Assembly: GCA_023055355.1 (NCBI GenBank)
Contig: JALJCS010000001.1
Span: forward strand, 24,117,881 to 24,181,880
Source: Agelaius tricolor
Lineage: Eukaryota > Chordata > Aves > Passeriformes > Icteridae
Length of the DNA stretch: 64,000 bases
Direction: 5' to 3'
Shown: positions 53,901 to 63,908 of the stretch, piece by piece
Position numbering within the stretch: the first letter of the stretch is position 1
How the letters are laid out: every line of letters begins with the position of its first letter
Notes under the pieces: model-generated
What the model was told of the DNA's origin: nothing
Databases searched by the model: none
The model's input: only the letters and a program-made list of their open reading frames with translations
Position numbers and translations under genes: made by a program

Positions 53901-56900
53901 TTGTCAGGCCTAGTGTTCCCATAAATAAAGTTTAACAAGATGACATAGTCATATTACAGAAGGTCTTGGATATTAAGCTTTCACTGTGCTTCAGTTGTAA
54001 AGATTTTATAGTGCTGTAAATTATATTATGCTCTGGACTTTGGTTTAGTATCCTAGAGTAGAGGCGTGGGAGACATTTGATAGCTGTGTATGTGTTCTGC
54101 AGTCATAAATCACACTGCTGTTCATGTTGATATGGGAACATTGCAGCGTTTAAAACAACACCAGGAACAAATGCTTTTATATTCCATTGGCTGTTGGCCT
54201 CTCCTGCTGGAATCCAGAAGAATGTGAATTAAAACAGGAACCATATACTTCTTCTGACATATGTTATCTAAAAATGATTAAATCATTCCATTAATTATCC
54301 AGATTAAGGAGACTACAAAAAAGCTACTGATGTTCATCAGTAAAGTCATGCCCCAGTATCAAGGTTTTTATTACTTCAATCAAGTGACAGTGATTTGTAC
54401 CGAATATCTGGCCCTTGAGCTAAGCCCCAGCCCCTCAGTTAACTCAGAATTTACTCAGAAATGCGTGAAATCAGCTAACACTCGTAAATCGGATAGCTTT
54501 GTTATTCATTAAAGCTAATAAATGACCCATTATTAGGTCTGGGGGTGTGCAAGCCCACAGAAAGCTGTAACTAGCTGCTGTTGCTAGCTGAAAGCACATT
54601 CTCAAAGCTAAAAAAGCTGGAAGGCTGGACATAAAGCAAAGACATGTTGTGTTTTCCTTTGTCTCAAGACAATTTGGCAGGATTACGCTGTATGTAAATA
54701 TTTACAGTACAACAGTGTTTTGAAAAAAATATTCTGCAGGGTCACTATAGCAACCTGCTTAGGAATCTGTAAATCTACCCAAGAATTATTGAAATCAGTA
54801 ACAAACTGCAGCCCAGATTCCTGCTCTATCAAAATATATTATAACAAATCTTATCAGCTTTATATTTTTTTAAATTATTTTTATACATATGCCTTTGGTG
54901 TCCCTTTCCCAGAGCCCTCAGGGCTGAGGGGGAAAAGAGCACAGGGCAGAAAGTCTCGTTTGCACCCTGCCTGGCAGCGGGGGGCTCTCACATCAGGAGC
55001 CAGGCAGTGCCAGCACACAGGAACACAGGAGCAGGTTCCTTTGCAGCCGTGTGGGTCTGAGCAGCTCTGCAGTGACCACAACCAATTGCTTGTTGCTCAC
55101 TTGTATCTCCACCACTGTGCAAGCCATTTACCCTGTTCCCTGAGCAATGTGTTTTGCTGTTGCTAAACTTCTCCCTGTCCAACTTAGCTCTGCACAGCAA
55201 AATGCTTTCTGCTGAGGTCCTCAGTTCCCTTCCAGAACACTGAAGAAGTCTCTGAGTGTCTTTTATAAATCCTGTGGGCCTCTGTCTTCCAGCTTAAATG
55301 CCCCAACACGTGACCCTAGGCAACTTCTGGCTTGTCCATCATCAGCATCCTTGTTTTTATGATTGGGTGGACCACATACAATATTTGAGCATCTGTAGGA
55401 CATTTTGGGCCTGTTGCCTTTGGTAAATTGGTGTGTGCCACAGAGGTGGTTGTGGGTATGGAACAGCTCCCTGGGATGCGGGGCACGAGGCAGGAAGAAT
55501 GCTCCAGCTGTGTCATGTTAACAGGAATAAAATGTAAGGGAACATGTTGTTCCTCTGGTTATTTATTTGTGTTTTGGTGAACGCCTGCATACCGATTTAA
55601 ATACGGCTCTGCTGCTGGCACAACGGGAGCGCACAAAGAGCCACGAGGCCTGGCCTGGCCTGCGCGCAGGACACAGGAATGCTCCCCACAGGAGCAGGGC
55701 TCTCTCCTGCTCTGAGGGAACACTCCCCACAGGAGCAGGGCTCTCTCCTGCTCTGAGGGTACACTCCCCACAGGAGCAGGGCTCTCCTGCTCTGAGGGGA
55801 ACACTCCCTACAGGAGCAGGGCTCTCTCCTGCTCTGAGGGAACACTCCCCACAGGAGCAGGGCTCTTGGGCTCTCTCCTGCTCTGAGGGAACATTCCCCA
55901 CAGGAGCAGGGGTCTCTCCTGCTCTGAGGGGAACACTCCCCACAGGAGCAGGGCTCTCTCCTGCTCTGAAGGAACACTCCCCACAGGAGCAGGGCTCTCT
56001 CCTGCTCTGAGGGAACATTCCCCACAGGAGCAGGGCTCTCTCCTGCTCTGAGGCAGAGCAATGCCTGGCAGGCCAGCCTGGCTTTCCCAGCAGTTGGGAT
56101 GTGTCAGGCCTGGTGAAGGCTGAGCCCACGGGACAGGCCTGCCCCTCGCTCCCTCAGGCACACCAAAGCCGCTCTCTTAGCAAACTGTGCATGGAGCTTC
56201 ACAGGGCCTGCTGTCAGAAGTGTGTTTAAATGTGAGGTATTGGAACATGAGGAAAAGTTCAGAGTAAAATGAAGCATACTAAAAACATTAGTGTGTTATT
56301 GTCTATTTTGGATCCAGTGCTGTTCTCCAAGAGCTCCCTGGGAATCAGAAGGCACTGTTTGTAGAGCAAAACACTGCTCAATACCACTTTTTGCTGATAT
56401 TGGCAAGATCAGACTCTTTCTGCTTACTTGAGAGCAAAGCAATTAAAAGCAATTCCAGAGTTGATGGCCAGTGTTCCTCCTGAGACTGGAGGAAAAAAGG
56501 AGGGAGAAAAAGGAACAACATTATTTTTCTCTCAAGGATGAACGTGGTTGTGTCTCTGTCATTGACCCACAGTGTATTGGCAGGTGATAAGAGAACTGGG
56601 CAAATCTCCAACAAGTAGCTGTAGTTGGTAGTAAAAATGCAGTCTGGCTGCTGTGGCTGAAATAAATGGTCATTAGGACTGATTAAAGTCAGATTTAGGG
56701 TGATTCAGACAGGCTAAAAGGGGGAAACCGCAGGCGGTTTCACATAGTTTATTATATACTTGTGGAGCTCTTTATATGATTCAGTCTAGTACAGTGAAAA
56801 TGAGTATGTTTATAGATTGTAGTCGGTTTTGGGACAATGCAGGTGGTTTTTGATGGAAAAAAAAGATAGAATAAGAATTTAAAGCATTGGCTTTTTTTTT

Positions 56901-59900
56901 TTTTTGTGCAGCTCTTGCACTGGTCAGTGATGCTACAGATAGCTTTTAAAGATGCCTCTCTTACTTGTCACAACAAGTGGGTGATCTTGGTTTGAGGATC
57001 AGTGTGGCCATTATGGGGATGTGGCTAACAGGCTAAGAAACTTCTAAGATTTTGGTCTGATCAAAGCAGCATGTTTTGATTGATCAGAACAACCGTGTAA
57101 AAATATTTAAAACTATAAAAGTGATCACAAAACAAAGCTTTTGAGGATTACCTGTCTTAAGCATAGCAAGGCATCTTGAAGCTCCAAAATGTTTACAAGA
57201 AATGCTTTGGAGTAGAATCTATATGTGTAACTGTGAGCTCTTGTATTACCTCCCCTGTGTTAAACTCTGGAGTAAACCCATTGTAAGTAACATCAAGATC
57301 AGGCTTACTGCACTGCATTTAGTTGCTTCAATCCTCACAAAATTAGTTAATGGAGGAAAGGATTCTTTTTCTGCTGATACCAGTAGGGATGCCTTGCATT
57401 TCTCTGATCTATTCCTTGCCATTACCTTGATAGACTTTATGTACTCTCTGTCAAGCTATGTGTATGTACACAAAAGTGTAAATTTATGGCTGCATTTATA
57501 GTATTAGGAAAGCATTTATTGGTTTTAAACACCATTAGTCTGGAAATTGACCAGAACTTTGACCTTTTTATGATGTGATTTACTGCTGTGAGCCTTCAAA
57601 TTCCAAGGACTCCATTTAAGCAAGTTCCAGGTCTTGGCAGGACAAAAACTTGGGCTGGAGCTGTCTTTAAACCATTGGAGTACTGCTTAATTGAGGAGCT
57701 GCACTGTGGTGTCCAATTTAAAGGTGTAGGAGAAGCCCAGCTTTCCTGAGGGCTGGACCTAATGTTATTGCTGGGACATCTCGGTGGAGGAGCATCCTCA
57801 GGAGGGTCCTTCCTGTTCATGTGAGAGGAGTGCCTTTCTTCACAAGTCATACAAGTAAGGGCTAAAGGGTAAGCTCCCTAAATCAACACTATGCAAGTAA
57901 GAGATTCCAGGGATGCTTGCCTTTACCATGCAAATGGACAAGGCAGCTGCCTTGCTCTGCTGGAAAAGGAGTGAGTTTTGAAGAGAAGTGCAGTTTGCTT
58001 AGACCACCACTTGATTGGTGTTGCAACGAGTTTCTGATCAGTTCTGACTGTAATAGTTTAAGAGAGGTTCCATGTTGGCTTCCCAGGGCAAGCAGGAGTG
58101 CCTGGCTGGTGTGGGAGCAGGAATCAGGTGCAGGGCTATCCTGCTCTCCACTTCTTGTGGCTGCCTTCCATTGGGATGCTCCTAAGGGAAGGCACTCTCA
58201 GGCAGCCATCGCTGCAGTTTGCCATGCGAGGGGGGAGAGGGGCTGTCTTCCTGCCTTTCCCCTCACTGCATCCTCCCCTCCCTGTGGGCAGCACAGGCTC
58301 CATCCCCAGATTGCAGGTATCCAGTGGCTCCTGCCAGTTGGAGGCCCCGCCAGAAGCTGTCCTTGTGGAGCCCAGCCTGTGTGTCTGTGTGCCTTCCCTC
58401 AGATTCCAGCGGCGGTGTTTCCACCCGCGTGGTGCTTGGTGATCTCCCAGCCAAAGGAAAATGCTCTTTGCATCTGTGTCATACTGCCATGTGCCTGTTA
58501 CTTGTTCCCATGAGTCACTGGAGATGGTTTTGGCTTTCCCTCATGTCAGAACTGGCAGGGAGCAGCAAGAAGGGACAGCCATAGGGCCCTGCTGAGTGGT
58601 GACACTACACTTGCATGGCTGCTTCCATCCTTGCTTGCAGACTCAAACCAGGACCTTGGCATCTCTGTTACTGCTGGTCCAACTCCGTTGATTAATGTGT
58701 CTGAGCTGCCCAGATGATTTACCAGGCTTGGTCACCTTGAAAAAGGCAATGGAAAGGGAGAACTTTATCTCCTACCTCTGAGTCACTGCTGCTCCTTTGA
58801 AGTCTATGTCAGCTGAGAGCCTAACCCCTGAGTGCTGTATTGGGAGCAATGCTGAGGAAAAGGGAAGCGCTTTAGGCCTATTAAGATGCATATCTGTGCT
58901 CAGGGAAGTTTGAATATTTTAAATAATAAATAAGCGTCCTCAAGGTGGGATTTCTTGCATGAAGAAAAACACATGATGTGATGTAGGGCTGCTCTCTTAG
59001 TGCAGTGATGGTGTGCTGAGGGATGCTGCAGCTTCCTCCCAGCCCCAGCATGGAGCCTGTCAGACTCCCAAAGTGTCCTGGAGAGGGGCTGGGACAGGCT
59101 CCCTGCTGTCACAGAGAATCAGGCAGATGCTTCATCTTCTACTGCCACAGCAAGGACCATCCTTTGGTGAATGCCCCCTGTGGCATGGGGCTTGACACAG
59201 TGCAGTGTGAGGTGGCTGTTCTGTGGTGTACAAAGAGGAGCTGTGGATAATCACATTTTATATCCAGTCAGCATAGTGTGCATGCTGATACAAATTGTTA
59301 CATACAGTGCTAACTACAGGGAATTGATTTTTTTTTTTGCTTTTAATTTGTACCCATAATTTTACTAGGCTGTGAGGTACAAATCAATACTCAGCAGTTC
59401 CATGTGAAGATAAGAGTATTGCATGTTACATGCAATGATTGTTACGCTACAGTTGATTCAGAAACTGGGAAAAAAGGGACTTTTACCTAGCCAACGGTTT
59501 GATTTATGCTCTGACTTCTCTTCAAAAGAAATGCATAAATATTTTTGATGGAGAAATGACCAATCATAATGTGAAACTACATTTTGAAAATTTTTTTCTT
59601 GTGCATGAATCTGCATTTCCTGAATTTAGAAAACGTTTTTGCTTTTGATTTAACTGGGACATGATCAGCTCTGATTTTGCTTCTTGTTTGAGAATGTTTC
59701 TTATGATACTTTAAATGAGCTAGAGCTTAAAATAGAATGTATTTACTACATTTGTTTCCCACTATTTCAGACTGTGTGGTGAGAATGAGCACTCATGAAT
59801 GTGCACTTCTTTTTCCAGTTGAAATATTGACAGTTTGGAGTAGCAGACACAGTTGCCTTTGACTCAGTGCTGTTCATACAACGTGCTGTATGAAATATTA

Positions 59901-62704
59901 GCAGGCTGAATCAGCAGAGCAGGCAGAAAATGCCTGAACCAAAGTGACTTAAGAATAGACTGTGAGTCAGGGCAGGCAGCTCTGGTTTCCATAATAGACA
60001 CAATTAGAAGAAATATAGAATGTATTTAGTTTTTTGAATAGGACGTGGGGAGGAGAGACAGGAGGGAACCATTAATTTGTGTGTCTGGAGGCTAAACAGA
60101 AGTGTTTATAAATGATCAGTTGAATTTGCTGATGCATTCATTAGAGAAAGCCCCGTTAGTGGCTGGGAAAGTGAGAGGAGCAGTGAACAGAGAACAAGAG
60201 GCAGCTCATAAAGGCAAGTGAGACTGAACGGCAGCCAAGGAGAGGAGCAGGCGGTGGGGCAGCGGAGGCGCGGCTGGGCAGGACCACGCTGACATGCTCC
60301 CGCTACTCCCCCCCTCCCTTCTCTTCAGAGGCCCATCAAGCGACTCCTCTTTTGTCCTAATCTGAGCAAGCAAAAAAAGTTTGCTTAATTAAAAGCCTGT
60401 CTTTTCTTCCTTCTCTAAAGGAGCCAGAGAAAAATAGCATGCTCTTCTGAGGGAGAGGGAGGGCTGGGAACGCCTGGTCAGGTCTCACCCCGACAATCCT
60501 GCTCACTGTTGGGAAGTAGGACAGTGAGTCAGTTCATTCAAGTGGATGCTGTTTATTCAATGGGACATTCTTCCTGTAAAACTCCTAATAAAACCAAAGC
60601 CTCGCCTCCGCAGTGGGGAAGGGGAAGGGGTTTTGTGCACAGACTGTTTATTTACAGACGCTTTCTGGAGAAAAAGGTGAGAAGAAGAAAGGAGGGAAGG
60701 AAAAGGAAACGAAAGTGCAGAGCTATAAACACATTTGGGAGTAAACCATAGCTGGTACAGCCTAAACCGTCAGCTTTTCCATCATATATCCTGCTCCTAA
60801 GCTGCTCTAATAAACCTTGCCTGTTAAAAACAACCAGTTTACTGGAGCTTTCCAACCACTGCTCTGCTCTGATTTGCAGAGTACAGACGGGTGCCTGAAG
60901 CCTTTATTCCTGATGAGAACTACAGATGCTGGCCATCCTACCACCACAAGGGCTGCCTCCTCTCCGTGTTTGATGTCAACGAAGCCATTGAGATCTGTGA
61001 CAGCTACTCCCAGTGCAAAGCTTTCGTCCTGACTAACCAGACAACTTGGACAGGTAGGTCCTGGATGCTGTGGAGCAGAACTGAGTCACCTCTTCTGGCT
61101 GCCCTAAGTGTTTTAATACAGCTTGGGGAGTGTGTTGTGCTGGGCTGGGGGAGCCACCAGCAGCATCTGGAAGTGAGGTAGTTTCTGAAGGTTCAGCTGA
61201 GGCAGCTTCTCTTTGGTGAGGCTTCTCTTTGCCAGCTGTCAGGGGAACAGAAATTTCAGACAGGCTCACAGGAGCTGGCACTAGAGGGCTACGCACGTGG
61301 ACCTCAGGTTACCAAACCACAGGATCTGAAGTGTTATTTTTTTGCATTTTTGTGCTTCTGGGAGGTGTGAGCAGGCACTTCCATGGAACCAAGGAAAATC
61401 TAATTCCTGTTAACCTTGTCTGTAGCTAACCAGAGACTACTATGTCATCATGTCAGACTATCTGTAGCTGGAATTTTGAAGTTAATTGATATATTAAAAA
61501 AGTATTTATTTGGCGCAGGGAAATTCATTGGAAGTTTAGAGCAGCTCCTATCTCGGCTTACAGTATTAAAAGCAAATGGGACAGCAGTATTTGTAGTCTT
61601 ATTTGTCATTCCCTTTGCCATACCATTCCTGAGGCATGAGCACCTGAGTCCCTGAAACTTGCAGCTTGGAAATTTGCTCAGTAGTTGAGGCATCCTGTTT
61701 GCCATGCAATACTTTTAAAGAAAATAGTGTTATGGGAGCCCCCTAGAGAGGCAGGCTGGGAGCAAATAGCATTTGGTTTTCTCAAGTTTAGAGAGGGAAG
61801 GCAGAAGTACAGCAGACAAGGAGTGCATCTCTGTGCTGCAAAGAAAGGCAGTGATTTTGCAGGTCTGTGGGGCAGCAGGAGCTCATCGGGAGACAGGAAT
61901 GTGAATAAGGTGCCAGGTCAGTGAGTGTGGGGAGGTAGAAGAGCTGTGCTGTGGCTCCCACAGACACCAAACAAAGAAACCTTGCCAAATTCAAGGATAT
62001 AAATGGATATAATATATACTGGCCTTGGATATAAATGCAGCAGGTGCCTTATGCTACCCAGGCTGTTGTCACTTGCTGCTGCTTTTTGTCTGAGGACTAG
62101 AAACCTTGTTCCATCTTGTTTAAAGCCCAGAGCTACAAAGTGATCAGCAAGAGCTGTTTCAGAGAAAGTCATGTTTAGTACACATTGCACTGATCAGTTT
62201 TATAAAGATCAAACATGCAAATATGATTCTGCTTCTGTACAATCAAATTAATGTCCTTCATTTAAGCCCCTAACCCAAGCCTGTTTTTATTAGTGGGAGT
62301 CTCAAAACACTTTTTTAAAGACCACATGGAATTTGTATAAAAGTCTTCAGACCTTTCTTTCATTTACTGTGCTAGCTGTGCACAGATATATCTTGACCCA
62401 TAATTAGGTTAAAGATACTGAAACCATGGGAATTTTGGTGTCATTTTAGACAAAAACAGTTCAGGTTTATACCAGCTGGAGTCAAGAGAGAGTTCAGTCT
62501 TGCATGGCCTGAAGGTTGGTTGAAGTAGAATTTGAAATGTCAGCATTTTAAGGTAGGCTACCTTTTGCTCATCACTTCTAAATATTCTCCCCTTCCCCCT
62601 CTTTCCTATTCAATGCAGGTCGGCAGCTTGTCTTCTTCAAGATGGCCTCGAATCATATTGTGCCTGATCCTGACAAGATAACATATGTGAAGGTGACAGA
62701 CTGA
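28048..62704 (+). CDS. PKDCC: PKDCC / VLK, complete gene span (7 coding exons)
   Basis: This is the whole coding span: join 28048-28698, 42627-42749, 45846-46117, 49885-49964, 50813-50920, 60880-61053 and 62619-62704. The joined CDS is 1494 nt and encodes 497 residues plus TGA. PKDCC (vertebrate lonesome kinase) is a secretory-pathway and extracellular tyrosine kinase that phosphorylates secreted and ER-resident proteins; in mice it is needed for skeletal and lung development. Residues 7-27 form a hydrophobic N-terminal signal or anchor. A Pro/Ala/Arg-rich stem runs to about residue 135. The kinase fold then shows a glycine-rich loop ([11 protein letters not shown], 148-158), a beta-3 lysine (VALK, K170), a probable C-helix glutamate (E203), a catalytic-loop-like LLDFRPRQF (280-288) and a DFG-like TDLDD (298-302). 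A Cys-rich C-terminal region follows. Several N-X-T sequons (for example N162) fit a luminal protein. All introns are GT-AG and all phases agree, so the gene appears intact. The family call rests on recall of the human protein, not on an alignment. Confidence 0.97.
29822..29884. repeat. (TTCC)n microsatellite in intron 1
   Basis: A perfect tetranucleotide run of 63 bp (almost 16 units). Perfect runs of this length are usually length-polymorphic. Confidence 0.97.
30240..31690. promoter_or_regulatory. CpG-rich patches inside PKDCC intron 1
   Basis: Two GC-rich patches, about 30260-30870 and 31270-31690, are separated by mixed sequence. They contain many CG dinucleotides and no recognisable exon. 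They may be outlying parts of the promoter island or intronic regulatory DNA. The open frames here are composition artefacts. Confidence 0.4.
31880..31916. repeat. Poly-T tract in intron 1
   Basis: Twelve T residues, then AC, then 23 T residues, followed by GTAG. It could be the A-tail of a retroposed sequence on the minus strand, but no element body is recognisable beside it. It also resembles a splice acceptor tract, without evidence of an exon. Confidence 0.85.
35335..35598 (+). mobile_element. CR1 LINE 3' end relic in intron 1
   Basis: The stretch contains GGAACAGGCTTCCTCGAGAG, CCTCAATAACATCCTTTAAC and GTCCCTTCCAACTGACC, matching an avian CR1 3' end. It closes with a short repeat (TATCCTATCCAATCCTATCC) in place of the usual 8-bp CR1 tail. 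It is 5' truncated and degraded. Confidence 0.85.
37460..37550. repeat. TA/TG-rich simple sequence in intron 1
   Basis: The stretch consists mostly of TATA, TGTG and TATG units (for example TGTGTGTATGTATGTATGTA). It is low-complexity DNA with no other content seen. Confidence 0.8.
39050..39420. promoter_or_regulatory. Candidate conserved intronic element
   Basis: Intron 1 sequence with no repeat and with an unbroken but meaningless 118-codon frame at 39055-39411. It carries ATTTAAATGC, CATTTAATTGG and several CG sites. It may be an intronic enhancer. It does not resemble a coding exon. Confidence 0.25.
41540..41830. promoter_or_regulatory. Candidate conserved intronic element
   Basis: Balanced, repeat-free sequence near the end of intron 1 with open frames on both strands (41566-41808 minus and 41651-41833 plus), and ATTTAAATG and TTTAATGATAC words. 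Overlapping open frames without coding character are common in constrained non-coding DNA. Confidence 0.25.
41953..41989. repeat. (ATT)n microsatellite beside the LTR
   Basis: Twelve perfect ATT units. It ends 10 bp before the edge of the antisense LTR. Confidence 0.95.
42000..42600 (-). mobile_element. Solo LTR of avian ERVL-type endogenous retrovirus, degraded
   Basis: The left edge begins TGTCATGGGTTGACCC at 42000, which read on the minus strand is the ...CCATGACA end typical of avian ERVL-class LTRs. On the minus strand the element contains the familiar GC-rich blocks of the type CCCGTGGGAAGG and TGAAGAACTGC, and an AATTAATTTTTTTCCCAAGT stretch near its 3' part. No internal viral gene remains, so it is a solo LTR. 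The 5' boundary, near 42600, is not sharp. It lies antisense to PKDCC in intron 1 and stops within about 30-70 bp of exon 2. Target-site duplications are not obvious, which fits an old copy. Confidence 0.75.
42627..42749 (+). CDS. PKDCC: PKDCC coding exon 2
   Basis: This exon encodes residues 218-258, beginning [20 protein letters not shown] and ending TSWEDRFR. This is one of the most conserved PKDCC segments and covers the kinase hinge region. Its length is exactly 123 nt, phase 0 at both ends. The acceptor is TTTTCAG at 42620-42626 and the donor is GTGAGT at 42750. The pyrimidine tract is short and broken by several G residues. The sequence just upstream is an LTR relic, described separately. 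Confidence 0.97.
42767..42815. repeat. (AAAT)n-like microsatellite just after exon 2
   Basis: Imperfect AAAT and AAT units begin 18 bp after the exon 2 donor site. Confidence 0.85.
43992..44077. repeat. Perfect 43-bp tandem duplication in intron 2
   Basis: The unit beginning ACAGAGGTAGAATTACAGGT occurs twice in a row, at 43992 and 44035, with no mismatch seen. Identity of the copies suggests a recent duplication. Confidence 0.95.
45846..46117 (+). CDS. PKDCC: PKDCC coding exon 3
   Basis: This exon encodes residues 259-348 and two bases of codon 349. It carries the catalytic core: [20 protein letters not shown] is the counterpart of the HRD-loop to DFG segment of ordinary kinases. D282 and D299 are the likely catalytic-loop and metal-binding aspartates; I infer this from motif position. 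A sequon (NFT) and conserved cysteines follow, as expected for a luminal protein. The acceptor is GTTTCAG ending at 45845 and the donor GTCTGT begins at 46118, a weak donor (GTCTGT instead of GTRAGT). Confidence 0.96.
49180..49310 (+). mobile_element. CR1 LINE 3' end relic in intron 3
   Basis: A short CR1 3' fragment with CCTGCTTGAGCAGGGAGGCT, GGACTAGCTGACCTCCAG and a final TTCTGTGATTCTACC. The element is heavily truncated and runs in the same direction as PKDCC. Confidence 0.85.
49885..49964 (+). CDS. PKDCC: PKDCC coding exon 4
   Basis: This short 80-nt exon completes R349 and encodes [20 protein letters not shown] and KIVNAT up to residue 375, plus one base of codon 376. It begins with a run of nine T residues that encodes three phenylalanines, directly after the acceptor GCAG at 49881-49884. 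The donor is GTAATC at 49965. The NAT sequon is conserved in the mammalian protein. Confidence 0.94.
50631..50663. repeat. 10-bp tandem repeat in intron 4
   Basis: ACTTGTAGGA occurs three times in a row and is followed by a partial unit (ACT). It lies 150 bp upstream of exon 5. Confidence 0.93.
50813..50920 (+). CDS. PKDCC: PKDCC coding exon 5
   Basis: This exon encodes the rest of G376 and residues 377-411, then one base of codon 412. The product reads [20 protein letters not shown] followed by [10 protein letters not shown], matching the mammalian segment closely. It contains the sequon NTT. The acceptor is TTTTTTTAAAG ending at 50812 and the donor is GTAAAG at 50921. Intron 4 before it is the shortest in the gene, at 848 bp. 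Confidence 0.95.
54280..54570. promoter_or_regulatory. Candidate conserved element in intron 5
   Basis: A repeat-free stretch with homeodomain-type sites (CATTAATTATCC, TTCATTAAAGCTAATAAATG) and CG dinucleotides preserved in an AT-rich intron (CCGAAT, TCGTAAATCGG). This suggests constraint but does not prove it. Confidence 0.3.
55676..56055. repeat. Minisatellite, about 41-bp unit, nine copies, in intron 5
   Basis: A tandem array whose unit contains CCCCACAGGAGCAGGGCTCT then CTCCTGCTCTGAGGGAACA. GGAGCAGG recurs at 55691, 55732, 55773, 55813, 55854, 55903, 55945, 55986 and 56027, so spacing is 40-42 bp except one 49-bp unit with an 8-bp insertion. Each unit holds the inverted arms GAGCAGG and CCTGCTC around a short loop. 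Open frames on both strands here are by-products of the repeat. Confidence 0.95.
60880..61053 (+). CDS. PKDCC: PKDCC coding exon 6
   Basis: This exon completes E412, encodes residues 413-469, and gives one base of codon 470. It includes [20 protein letters not shown] and [13 protein letters not shown], the Cys-rich C-terminal region that is nearly unchanged between birds and mammals. It contains four cysteines and a sequon (NQT). The acceptor is GATTTGCAG ending at 60879 and the donor is GTAGGT at 61054. Confidence 0.97.
61054..62618 (+). other. PKDCC intron 6 (1.6 kb)
   Basis: The donor is GTAGGT and the acceptor CAATGCAG after a long pyrimidine tract. No repeat or additional exon was recognised. 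Confidence 0.85.
62619..62704 (+). CDS. PKDCC: PKDCC coding exon 7 and stop
   Basis: The last coding exon completes G470 and encodes [20 protein letters not shown] and TYVKVTD (residues 471-497), ending in TGA at 62702-62704. The human C-terminus is very similar (RQLVFFK, VVPDP, TYVK). The acceptor is CAATGCAG ending at 62618, after a long pyrimidine tract (CCCCTTCCCCCTCTTTCC). Confidence 0.96.
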
Positions 62705-63880
62705 CACCTAAAGTGCTCAGTCTGACATGTGAGTGAAAAGGGCTGTTTGTGTATAAATATAGGCAGCTGTTAGGTAGAAGGCGGCTGTGGCCGGAGAATA
62801 ATTGCACTATTACTCATTCTAATCTATAGAGTGCTAAAGGAAACTTTAAAGTAATAACCTGCATGACCAGGATGAATGTGCAATAAAACAAGATTTTGAA
62901 AATGTGATCTAAAAACAAAGCAAAACAACCCAAAGCAAAGTACAAGAGATGATACACTGTTAGAGTATAATTTTGGATATAAATCAGCTGGCACCTCTGG
63001 CTTTTCTAAGCAAGGTTAGCATAACATTTCTGACCTATACATGTGTGTCCAGGGATGAAAGCTGATCATTTCTCTGGGAAGCCTGTATCCTCCACACTGG
63101 TATTTATTTGGGCACGTACAATCACAACAGAGGAACTGAAGCGTATCAGTTTGTCTGCTGAATAGCAAACGTTGCTGAGGACAATCAGCATTTGTGTTCA
63201 AGCTATGGGATATGCAATGCCGGCATATTTGTCAAACGGAAGGAATTGCTTATGTTTAGAATTGCAAGACTGCAACTAATTTTCATTTTTGCTTCCAATG
63301 TTATCATAAAGTTTCATTTTTAATTTGAAAGAGCCATTTTATGGATCTAGCAAATCACATAAGCATATGAATAGTCCCACTGAAAGGGCAGGGACTTACC
63401 CAAGTGCCGAGTGCTTTGCTGGATAGGCCTGAGCATATGCTTACAATTAAGCCTGTGCTTAAGACTTTTGTTGAATCAGTTTGAATTGTTCAGGAAGCCA
63501 CATCTTTGACAGACTGGCAAAGCAGTCCAGCTGGTTGAACAGTACTAATTTAATGACTATCTTGGAGTTATTCATACCTTTTATCATCAGGTCCTTGGTT
63601 TTCAAAGGCATCGCTTGCTGATTCTTAGAGTGAATGAAGTAAATGACCTTAATGATGTCAAATGAATGCTAGCCTTAATTCTATATAAAATGCATCTTAA
63701 AGGCAGGGTGTGTCTAGAGAATTTGCTTTCAGTGAAAGCAATGAAGTAAATGCTAAAGTGACCAATGTCATACTGTTTTGTAGTTTGTACAGTCAGGAAA
63801 AATGTGCTTTTGTTTCTCAAATTGTTTATTTTTGTAAAAAAAATAAAAATAAAAGATAAATAAAATTTCTTTTATTCTTG
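62705..63880 (+). other. PKDCC: PKDCC 3' UTR
   Basis: The AT-rich stretch after the stop has no credible ORF. It probably ends shortly after the AATAAA cluster at 63842-63864, giving a UTR of about 1.15-1.2 kb. An isolated AATAAA at 62882-62887 could end a much shorter form. The exact end is inferred from signals only. Confidence 0.75.
62882..62887 (+). terminator. Possible proximal polyadenylation signal
   Basis: A single AATAAA lies 178 bp after the stop codon. No strong GT-rich element follows, so it is weaker than the distal cluster. If used, it would give a very short 3' UTR. Confidence 0.3.
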
Positions 63881-63908
63881 GTTTTTGTGTGTTTATGTTT
63901 CAAATAAA
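63842..63908 (+). terminator. Polyadenylation signal cluster of PKDCC
   Basis: Three AATAAA hexamers lie at 63842, 63848 and 63859, followed within about 15-35 bp by a T- and GT-rich stretch (GGTTTTTGTGTGTTTATGTTT). That is the expected layout of a vertebrate cleavage and polyadenylation site. A fourth AATAAA lies at 63903. Confidence 0.8.

Larger units (their letters stand above)
49965..60879 (+). other. PKDCC introns 4 and 5 (0.85 and 10.0 kb, around exon 5)
   Basis: Intron 4 covers 49965-50812 and includes a 10-bp tandem repeat and an 8-bp-arm inverted repeat (GAATTGCA, TCAGAA loop, TGCAATTC) at 50202-50223. Intron 5 covers 50921-60879 and includes the minisatellite and a candidate conserved element. 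Nothing else was recognised. Confidence 0.85.

Noticed and set aside
55563..56161. Repetitive proteins encoded across the minisatellite (both strands)
   Set aside because: The 41-bp unit shifts frame each copy and all frames stay open only because the unit lacks stops. This is a repeat, not a gene.
57917..58513. 198-codon plus-strand open frame in intron 5
   Set aside because: No domain or homolog recognised, no splice context, and other frames of the same DNA are also open.
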